The notes below the pieces were generated by a model. That model searched no databases, was not told where the DNA came from, and saw only the letters and a program-made list of their open reading frames with translations. A DNA stretch of 12,500 bases, taken from Symbiodinium natans. Lineage: Eukaryota > Sar > Dinophyceae > Suessiales > Symbiodiniaceae. The translations under genes and the position numbers were made by a program. This document shows, in pieces, positions 1 through 7,000 of the stretch (position 1 is its first letter; each line of letters starts with the position of its first letter). Location: NCBI GenBank assembly GCA_905221605.1, contig CAJNDS010002453.1, forward strand, positions 235,001-247,500. The letters run 5' to 3'.

Positions 1-194
1 CGAAGATAGGCCAAAATGATGGCCATGTAGCACAAGAACTGGAAGCAACTCTGGCTTCCAGCGCCGAATCGGGTGAGAACCTCAACCCCTGGAACACATC
101 GCTCCTGCAGCGACATGTAAAATGGAAACACCTGCTCTCCACCCTGCCACAGCAAGGCGGATGCGCACAAGCCCATACCAGTAGACCTTCGCCG
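1..194 (-). CDS. Continuation of the left-edge host-like ORF in a second frame (partial)
   Basis: Minus-strand frame open from just after a TAA at 195-197 to the window edge, one base offset from the 82-993 ORF. From about 165 downward it reads like protein: a Trp/Gly/Phe/Tyr-rich stretch (FPFYMSLQERC), then VEVLTRFGAGSQSC and a hydrophobic segment (FQFLCYMAIILAYL, about 3-50) that could be a membrane helix. The neighbouring frame ends at 82 with a less protein-like tail. I infer that the true product passes from the first frame into this one between about 194 and 135, through a one-base indel in this copy or in the assembly. An intron is unlikely because the overlap is too short. The open stretch alone (about 64 codons) is weak evidence. 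No function recognised. Confidence 0.35.
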
Positions 195-993
195 TTAACC
201 GGGGAAAGATATTACTGATGCGCTCCTCTTCGGCTTGGCTTTCATCCGAAAATTTCCACACCAGGGGAGCCGATTCGGCTACATAGGCTACTCGCGTACG
301 GCCGAACATGAGCATAGTCAGATCCATGGTGTCCCGAACATGGAGGCTGTGGGTGATGTCATGGATCATGACTAGGTTGACAGGAAGATAGTGCAGAGGT
401 TCCTTTGGCTTGCCACGGTGTGCCTTCCACTGGCCTTGAAAGTGGAACGCGGCTTCCTGTGGGTCTGCCCTCTGACGCTCGTCTGCTGCCACTGCGACGT
501 TTCTTCCTGAACTAGTCGCTCTAACTGTCTGAGGGTTTGCTTCGGATGCTTGGTTGTCCTGGGGCCACCCGGAGCTCTCGGGAAAGCTTGCGGGGTCAAG
601 AAGAGAGGTGAGATCCTCAACCTCCGCGTGGGCGACAGGGCGCCCAGGGTTCAATGAGGAGGAGTTTGGCAGAGGAGCCGCATTTCGGGAGAGAACCTCT
701 TCCCTTCTGTGCCCGCTTGAATCAGAGGAGCTTCTTAACTTGACCCTTCGTTCCCAGGGGGAAAGCTGATCGGAGCGCCACTCCTGGGTTGCATCCGAAG
801 GATCTTCGGGCACGTCTTCCTCCTGGCCTCTCCTGCTTGGCGGAGGAGCAGGTGGTGTAGGGCGAGGTGTTGAGTTCGCCCGGAAACGCGCATCGCTTTC
901 CGCTAAGGCAAGATGCCTAGCATGGCTCCTTGCTTTACTCCTGGAGATCGAGCCGGAGCTTTTTGTCGGGAGATCTCGCGCGCTTCTTTCCAT
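82..993 (-). CDS. Unrecognised protein, N-terminal disordered half, probable host gene
   Basis: The ATG at 991-993 has A at -3 and G at +4. The ORF runs 303 codons to a TGA at 82. The frame is already open upstream to about 1098 and reads as a GK-rich coding stretch (HGKSKGLKGK, about 1040-1071), so the real start may lie in an earlier exon. A possible splice acceptor (CAAG before GACACGG) sits at about 1073-1077. Residues 1 to about 175 are Ser/Pro/Arg/Glu-rich and probably disordered. The last about 110 residues look folded, with hydrophobic patches (HYLPVNLVMIHD; DLTMLMFGRTRVAYV) and a YWYG motif near 170. The final about 20 residues before the stop are suspect, because a neighbouring frame looks more protein-like there. 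It lies immediately downstream of the retroelement's polypurine tract on the same strand. It has no retroelement motif, so I take it to be a separate gene, but an element-encoded 3' ORF is possible. Confidence 0.45.
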   Translation of the reverse strand: MERSARDLPTKSSGSISRSKARSHARHLALAESDARFRANSTPRPTPPAPPPSRRGQEEDVPEDPSDATQEWRSDQLSPWERRVKLRSSSDSSGHRREEVLSRNAAPLPNSSSLNPGRPVAHAEVEDLTSLLDPASFPESSGWPQDNQASEANPQTVRATSSGRNVAVAADERQRADPQEAAFHFQGQWKAHRGKPKEPLHYLPVNLVMIHDITHSLHVRDTMDLTMLMFGRTRVAYVAESAPLVWKFSDESQAEEERISNIFPRLTAKVYWYGLVRIRLAVAGWRAGVSILHVAAGAMCSRG

Positions 994-1075
994 GTTCACC
1001 TCCCATGCTGCATCCAGCTCTTCTTGTGGCAATCTTGATTGCTTGCCTTTGAGGCCTTTGGATTTGCCGTGTCCT

Positions 1076-1100
1076 TGGTCACATATATCAACTCCCCCTC
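1076..1100 (-). promoter_or_regulatory. Candidate polypurine tract and start of 3' LTR
   Basis: On the minus strand, GAGGGGGAGT (1091-1100) is followed by TGATATATGTGACC. A purine run directly before a TG dinucleotide, about 200 bases after the pol stop, is what a copia polypurine tract and 3' LTR boundary look like. The 17 bases AGTTGATATATGTGACC (1077-1093) match AGTTGAGAAATGTGACC (10663-10679, minus strand) at 15 of 17 positions. The second copy lies just upstream of the leader, where the 5' LTR should begin. The match stops abruptly after this stretch, so the 3' LTR is either truncated to its first bases or very diverged. Confidence 0.4.
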
Positions 1101-1102
1101 AT

Positions 1103-1125
1103 GACCAATAGTTTCACTGTTGGTC
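1103..1125. repeat. Short inverted repeat in the 3' UTR
   Basis: TGACCAA (1102-1108) and TTGGTCA (1120-1126) form a perfect 7-bp inverted repeat around an 11-base loop, a few bases from the polypurine tract. It could fold in the transcript, but no function can be assigned. Confidence 0.3.
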
Positions 1126-1129
1126 ACGT

Positions 1130-1162
1130 CAACTAAGCTCCACGCAAAGCCAACTAAGCTCC
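1130..1162. repeat. Short direct repeat, 12 bp twice
   Basis: CAACTAAGCTCC occurs at 1130-1141 and again at 1151-1162, a 21-base period, in the noncoding stretch between the pol stop and the polypurine tract. It may be a small local duplication. Confidence 0.5.
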
Positions 1163-1259
1163 TCGCCGGGGCCGGCATTCCGGCGCATTCCTCAGTCCTA
1201 GACCGCTGCACTGCTTCGGACCGCTGGAGGTCGACTAACTCTCGCAAAGTAACCTGGCT

Positions 1260-1296
1260 GGGCGGGCGGGCGGGCCAGCCAGGGCGGGCGGGTGGG
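1260..1296 (+). other. Two adjacent perfect G-quadruplex motifs
   Basis: GGGCGGGCGGGCGGG (1260-1274) is followed seven bases later by GGGCGGGCGGGTGGG (1282-1296). This gives eight G-triplets with one-base loops inside each set, the most stable class of quadruplex motif. They lie on the strand opposite the element's coding strand, starting seven bases past the pol stop codon (1303-1305). The element transcript would carry the C-rich complement, and the G-rich strand would be the first-strand cDNA. Confidence 0.7.
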
Positions 1297-1302
1297 CTCA
1301 AA

Positions 1303-2331
1303 TTACCGCAGTCGCAAGCTTTCCAGGGCGACGTCCGCGAAAGCTGGCGGATAGTGCTGCGTTGTTTTGAGATCAAAGTCTCGTGAATGATCTCCCTTGC
1401 AGGTACATGCAAACGTTTCGGACATTGTTCGCACAAACTGTTCATCGTTCGACATCAGTTTCCAAATCTTTCGGATAGGTAATCCATCTCTGCCTACCAA
1501 GCCTGAAACACAGCCGTGCACTTCGCCAGTGTAATGGGTGCGTTGCTTTGCAAACGAACGGGTGCTTGCCCATCCCCAGTAGGCACACCGCTGCGGCCAT
1601 TCTATGACCCATACCCCCACTTGCGGGTGGTTCACCATCACTAAGAAGCTCCGCCAGAGCTTGCGATGCACCGTGAACAAAGCTTGTAGATGGTCCTGAT
1701 AGCCCGGCCGATCTTCGTGTCGCCGTTGGTACGGGCTACCTCCGGTACAAGGAGTGCTGCTCCAGAAAACAACCTTCATCCCCCATTCTCTTGCAACATT
1801 CATTGCAGACATGACCCGCTCCACGGTGTCATTCGAGGTCCCGTCAACCCCTTGAGTAATCGGCAAGACGAATACTTGGTGCACACTTCCTCGCAAGTAC
1901 AGATTCGAACGTGAACTCGTGCAAAACTCGATCAGCAAAGTTGAATATTCAGTCTCGAGTTCGCATAGCCGACAGAAAGCTTCGTATTCGAGGTTGTCCG
2001 GCCCGAGTATCGAATCTAGCACTCCAGACAGCAACAAGCAAGACCTGACTGCCGGGACCTCTCGGAAATCGATGCTGGTCACATCTTCTAGTCCGAGGGT
2101 TGCTGTATGCTTTGCTGTTTGGAGGCGATTTAAATTCTTTGTGAGAAGGTCGCTCACATTCTCGGTTCCGGCTACTCCCTCTACTGCCAACTCGCCGCTA
2201 TGGACACGGTCTTGGATAAAGCACAACCTCAAGTCTATATGCCGCATGCGCCTGAGTAGCCCCTCCATGCTGGCGATTTGCCTAGCTGAAGCACTGTCGG
2301 TATACACGCGGTGGGGTTTCTCAGATATGCG
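1303..2331 (-). CDS. pol: Copia pol 3' part: RNase H C-terminus plus methyltransferase-like C-terminal domain
   Basis: This frame continues RNase H one base out of register from the upstream part. The third catalytic Asp is in YTDSAS (codon 2296-2298), then a HIDLR motif and the LLTKNL motif that normally closes copia RNase H. The frame then continues about 240 more residues to a TAA at 1303-1305. That extension has LLIEFCTSS (about 1912-1938), VVFWSSTPCTGGSPYQ (Cys codon 1747-1749), VIEWP (Glu codon 1600-1602) and HGCVSGL. The order resembles DNA cytosine-5 methyltransferase motifs I, IV (Pro-Cys) and VI (Glu). I infer a degenerate Rossmann/methyltransferase-like fold. Similar CTGGSPWQ-type tails are, to my recollection, frequent in dinoflagellate retroelement proteins. 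It is not an independent gene: there is no sensible start, and it needs the upstream frame. Confidence 0.7.
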   Translation of the reverse strand, partial: RISEKPHRVYTDSASARQIASMEGLLRRMRHIDLRLCFIQDRVHSGELAVEGVAGTENVSDLLTKNLNRLQTAKHTATLGLEDVTSIDFREVPAVRSCLLLSGVLDSILGPDNLEYEAFCRLCELETEYSTLLIEFCTSSRSNLYLRGSVHQVFVLPITQGVDGTSNDTVERVMSAMNVAREWGMKVVFWSSTPCTGGSPYQRRHEDRPGYQDHLQALFTVHRKLWRSFLVMVNHPQVGVWVIEWPQRCAYWGWASTRSFAKQRTHYTGEVHGCVSGLVGRDGLPIRKIWKLMSNDEQFVRTMSETFACTCKGDHSRDFDLKTTQHYPPAFADVALESLRLR

Positions 2332-4018
2332 CCGCCAATTGCGCAAGTCCTGCCACCTCTTTTGCTGCCTCGGCGATGGCAAACAACTCTGCCTCTGCTG
2401 AGCTGAGTGCCACGACGCTCTGCAGGCGGCTGTACCCCTTTATGCAGTACCACAGACCGTCCACTGCGATGTAGATCACTCCGCCACTGGTGCTCTTCCG
2501 AGCTACGCTCATCTCGCTGCCCCAATTGCTGTCGCAATAGGCTACCAGGCTGGCATTCTCCCCCTCATTGGTCTTGCCATCTCCGAGCGGGAAGATTTGA
2601 TCTAACAGCGGAAACGCTGCTAACCATCGCAGGAACTTGCGAAGTGCATCTTCATGCACTTGCCGTGGCGTGCTTTGTCCGCGTGACAACATGGAGTGAA
2701 AATACGTTATATCTGAGCGAGTTTGACAGAGCCATCCTATTTTGCCTAGGCAACTTCGGAATCGTGAAGCGGCCTCACTCGACAGCTCCTTCGAAGGCTC
2801 TTCAACACTCTCCTCATCGTACATACTCCTGATGTCAGGTGTCGTCAAGGATGCTTTCACGGTGGATATGTCCCATCCGAAGGATGTAAAGACCGACTTC
2901 ACATACTCAGGCTTCACCCCAAGCATGATTTGTCGTCCATCCCAACGGATTAAACGGCCGAGGAATTCCATCTGTCCATCTTCGATCAGCCTCCCTGTCA
3001 CTTTGACTTTCAAGACTGAACTCAGGGCTTCGTGGACGTACTCGAACCCTTTCTCGGTAGAGGACACAATGAGCAAATCATCCACGTACGCTAACATGAT
3101 GATATACTCCCATCCGGATTCAAGGTTGACCCATCCGCTGAAAAGCGTCGGTTCAAGCGGACTCGCTTGTAAGCCTAGCGCAGATACGATCCTGTTCAGG
3201 TGTCGCTGCCAGCTAAGGCTGGCGGAACGCAAACCGTAGAGCGCTTTCTCTAGTATCAAGTACGCGGTTTCGCCGCTCTCGAGCGCGAATGTGCTTGGCA
3301 ACTCGATAATGGTGGGTTCCACTACCTGCGCAAAGAGAAACGCGGTGGATATGTCGAGGCCGTAAGCCCGCATCTTTCCCTTCGCCGCCCGTGCAAGGAC
3401 GATCTTGAGGGCTTCCACCGACGCAGTATTAGAACTCAACCCCAAATCGAGTGCGGATGGTCGGCCATGAGCAAAATCCTTAGCGACTATCCTTGCTCGG
3501 ACTAGTCCTGGGGCCTTCTGAGTGAGGACCCATCGGGACTTGACCGTCCGACAGTTTGGGTTGGCTTTGCGGTACTCATCTATCTCGCTCTTTGATCTTG
3601 CATAACCAACTTTCAGACTATCGAGCGCATTCACTTCTTTCTTGATTCCTTGCCATGTCTCTTCAGGGTCCAGCTGAAAACCTTCCAGGTCATCGTAGCT
3701 GGCTCTAGGTCGATTCACCCAGAGAGTCCTGTCTTGGATTCTCATGTACGTCCCTGCGGACTCATCTTCCTTTTTCTCTTTAACTGAAGAACATACACAA
3801 GGGTGGTCTTGGAGATTCAACAACTCAACTGCTTCACGCTCGACCGACTGTTGTTGCTTGTGGTGTTGTTGTTGTGTTGTTGTGTTCAAGCAAACATATG
3901 GGAACTTCTCCACGCTCGACCGACCAACCAGTAGGTGACATGCTGCTTCGACGTCGTAATGGTCACAACAAGAGAGTGGTTGTGGTGTGTAGTGGGCGTT
4001 CTCGAGCAATTCCTCCAG
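2321..4018 (-). CDS. pol: Copia pol: reverse transcriptase and RNase H N-terminal part
   Basis: Open after the in-frame TAG at 4019-4021, in the same frame as gag-integrase, ending at a TGA at 2321-2323. The first about 80 codons are a variable linker with a Gln/His/Thr-rich tract (about 3845-3890). The RT core (RVT_2 family) follows: WVLTQK and RARIVAKDFAHG, the first catalytic Asp in GLDISTAF (3353-3355), and YVDDLL (3071-3088) with the two active-site Asp. RNase H then starts: AYCDSNWG (Asp 2531-2533) and SSAEAEL (Glu 2393-2395). It would copy the element RNA to cDNA and remove RNA from the hybrid. The frame is lost about 20 codons after SSAEAEL, and the rest of RNase H continues one base out at 2331-1303. 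No real ATG fits a separate start, so it is part of one polyprotein. Confidence 0.9.
   Translation of the reverse strand: MEELLENAHYTPQPLSCCDHYDVEAACHLLVGRSSVEKFPYVCLNTTTQQQHHKQQQSVEREAVELLNLQDHPCVCSSVKEKKEDESAGTYMRIQDRTLWVNRPRASYDDLEGFQLDPEETWQGIKKEVNALDSLKVGYARSKSEIDEYRKANPNCRTVKSRWVLTQKAPGLVRARIVAKDFAHGRPSALDLGLSSNTASVEALKIVLARAAKGKMRAYGLDISTAFLFAQVVEPTIIELPSTFALESGETAYLILEKALYGLRSASLSWQRHLNRIVSALGLQASPLEPTLFSGWVNLESGWEYIIMLAYVDDLLIVSSTEKGFEYVHEALSSVLKVKVTGRLIEDGQMEFLGRLIRWDGRQIMLGVKPEYVKSVFTSFGWDISTVKASLTTPDIRSMYDEESVEEPSKELSSEAASRFRSCLGKIGWLCQTRSDITYFHSMLSRGQSTPRQVHEDALRKFLRWLAAFPLLDQIFPLGDGKTNEGENASLVAYCDSNWGSEMSVARKSTSGGVIYIAVDGLWYCIKGYSRLQSVVALSSAEAELFAIAEAAKEVAGLAQLAAHI
3842..3892. 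repeat. Low-complexity GTT/TTG (CAA) tract
   Basis: Runs of TTG/GTT on the + strand correspond to Gln/Thr/His-rich codons in the pol linker between integrase and RT. It looks like a local microsatellite-type expansion in a tolerant spacer. Confidence 0.6.
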
Positions 4019-4021
4019 CTA
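4019..4021 (-). other. In-frame TAG between integrase and reverse transcriptase
   Basis: The frame before and after is identical, and integrase linker and RT linker follow on directly. The context on the coding strand is TAG then CTGGAG. It could be a nonsense mutation in this copy or a readthrough stop. The sequence alone does not decide. Confidence 0.85.
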
Positions 4022-7000
4022 TCGGACTGGGACCCCCTCATGGAATGTCTGGGGATGCTCTGGAGCGTCTCCCATCTCTGGAGCTTCTCCCATATCGTCA
4101 TCCTCAGCCTCGGACGGCTGGTACTCGGACACATTCCAGTCAGCGTCCGGCACTGGCATCTCCGGGATCTCTAGGTCTCCGACTCCTGCTTGCTCAGGAT
4201 CAAACGCTCGGACCTCCTCTCCTCCAAAGCGTGTTCGCTTGTTCGGCTTCATTTGCTCGTCATCATCGTATGGGTCTTCTCCAATTAGCTCCTCAGGTCT
4301 TCGGTCGACCTTCGGTCCTTCATCTAATGCCTCCAGAGCATCATCGATGGAATCACGCAACCATTTTTGGTATCTCTTCACACACTTTTGGGAATGCCTG
4401 CTCGAGCTGACGCCTTCCTGGCATCCGGGGCACTTGGGTGTAACACCATGTTGTCTCACCCAGTCTATGGGAGGACCTCCACCTGGAACATGTGGGAGAA
4501 ACAGCTCTTTGGTCTTCGGTGCTTCAGGCGGGGGTACGAAGCCATCGAGGGCCTTTGCACCGGGCAGAAGATTTGCGTCGAAACGCAACGGGTAGAGCAA
4601 TTTGAGTCCGGGCGCGATCACCCGTTTCGTCTCCCCACTATCCAAGCGGATTTCCATGGCATGACCTGTGCTCCCAAGCACTGGTCCCAAGTAGATCCCT
4701 CGCGCATACTTGGCATCCGCGTCAGGTCTTCTAGCCCGCGTTACCTTAGCGTATGCTACCGCACCGAACGGATACGTGACTTGCGGTCGCACGCGATCTC
4801 CGCGGATCTTCTGCATGGGTGTCATGGTCGACCCTACAGAAACTGAAAACCTGTTGTGCGTGTGTGCTGCGTATTGAAACAAAAGGTCGAAAACATCCGC
4901 ACACTCAGCATCCAAAACAACGCCATGTTCACGCAACTCAAGCTCATGTGTTGCTACGATTCCTTTCAGGGTCCTAATGGCTCGTTCTGCTGCTGGTGCA
5001 TGCCTTTCGGGTGCAAAGCTGTCCTCAGTACCCTCACAAAGATCAGCGAGCCTCGCGGCGATGTTCCTCGTGAGTCCCTCTGCATCAGACATGAAATGCG
5101 GTTGTTTCACACCAAAGTGCCTGACCCAGGGATGCAAATGTTCTGCTGTTGTTGCTGCGCTCTCTCCCTCAGGTCTAAAGCAAACTGCAATTGCAAAGCT
5201 CATGGTATGAACCAGTACGATGAATGCAAGCTTGCGAAAGAAGCACTGGTCAAGCTGAAACTCTCTCGGGTTCAGGTCGCTACGCTTTCGGGCTGGAGTG
5301 GTCCCTCTAGTGCGCTGGCAAAACTCACAGTCAGACATGTATGGTACGTGTCCCTGCATGTGGTGCTGAAGCTCTGCCTGTTTACTACGCACATTGTCCC
5401 CAATAATTCCTTCTTCAGTGACTAACTCAAACTGCTGTTGTGGCTGTCGCGTATCGGGCTCTTTTCTCTCGTCTTGGGACAAAGCTGCAAGGATTGGGTT
5501 GGGCTTCTCCGTACTCCCTTTCAGGGAGACGGGGAGCGAGAACGATCGCGCTCTTGGCGATCTCGGCGGCGCCTGATAAGTTCCATGAATGCAGGCGACG
5601 GCGCGCCACTCCACGGAATTGGGGTTTCGGGCGTGCGTTCGGGCCGCGGAACTGGAGGTGGCGGAGGTATCGGGAGCGCCAGCCTTGGCGCGACCGACCT
5701 CGCAGCCTGTATGTCCTGCGACCTTGCTCGGCGCCGGTCCTCGTATTGTTGGCCCGTGAGGATCCCTGCCTCGAGCTGGGCGCGAAGGCTCATTGGGTTG
5801 AATGGCCTTCCTCCCGGTGCCAATGTCCCCGCTCCTCCTGTTTCCATTGTTTCGGCCATCCTCATCACCGTGTTGGAGAGGTCGCTGGCGGCTTTCGAGG
5901 GTGTCAAGCTGACCGGCAGTTGGGCACGGTCCTTCACCTGCATCCGCAGGAAGCTCTCCCTCAAAGGTCCGAGGGCTTGCAGCCCTTCTGGGGTGTGGCC
6001 TGGTGTGTTCAGATGCAGCTGCAGATACGGACCATGATAGCCCAGGTTGGAAAGTGATTCCCGCCAGGGAGGTGTCACTCGGAGAGTGCTCTTCGCATGC
6101 CTGGGCTCGGGGCCCCGGCGGTGCTCCGTGTACACTGCTGTCGGGCTGACCGGTTCCCCCGGCGGCTGCGTCATGGAGATAGGGGGATGCTCCGGATGTG
6201 CTGGGGTCGTTGGAGCTGGAACCCCTGTGGTTGGCCTCCATTCTCCCCAATCCTCGTCGGACTCGTCTATCTCCACCACCATTGTCGATGGTCCTGGCCC
6301 TGGGCTCGCCGGTGCTGCCGCGGTCGTTTCCTTCGGGTTCGGCTGAGGAAACTCGCTCGGTCCCAGCGTAACCACTGAGCGAGCCTTGCCCTCTGTCACT
6401 CCAAGTTCCAGCTGCTCTGGTTCGGCAAGAGCTTGCTCCCATGTGGCCCAATCCACCGGGTTCTGCGTCACGTGGAGGCCCTCCTTGGAGATGGTCTGCG
6501 TGAAGCCCTGCATGTTGGCTTCGTGTGGCTCGCTCATCAAATGGGCTTCGGTGACATACTTCTGGCACAGGAGGCAAAACAGCGTCACCGGCGTATCCGG
6601 TGAGTCGCTGGCTCCCGAAGCTTGTGCCGTCCAAGCTCCTCCGAACCGACGAGCAACCCACGTCATCCAGCCTGCCGACGCCCAGCGCCGTTTTCCTCTC
6701 CGTGTTGGCGCTGACGATGCCGGCGGGGGGCCGGAGGGCTCCCGAGGATCGACTCCCATGGTCGATTGATCCACATGGTCCGGCAGCAAGTTCCGCACCG
6801 GTCTCACGGCCATGGTTTTCTCCTTGGATTTGATCTTCGGCGTCGGCTTCATCTGCACCATAGCGGGTCCCTTGGCTGGAGCCTCTGACATCGAAGGATC
6901 CGTTTGGAATTCCCTCACCCCAGTGTGGGACGACGGTGCCTCCGCCGCTTCCGTCTCTTCCATGACGTACTCCATCGAAGGAGATGAGGTCGAAGGGTCC

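Noticed and set aside
996-1445. 149-codon minus-strand frame across the pol end and 3' UTR
   Set aside because: No motif. It overlaps better-supported frames on both sides and its composition is that of out-of-frame reading.
1303-2382. A separate gene starting near 2382
   Set aside because: The first codons read across RNase H out of frame. Homology-like sequence only begins near 2331 as the continuation of RNase H.
5438-6057. Two long + strand open frames (about 200 codons each)
   Set aside because: They are antisense to ORFX. Composition is Arg/Ser/Trp-rich without motifs, as expected from antisense of GC-rich coding DNA.
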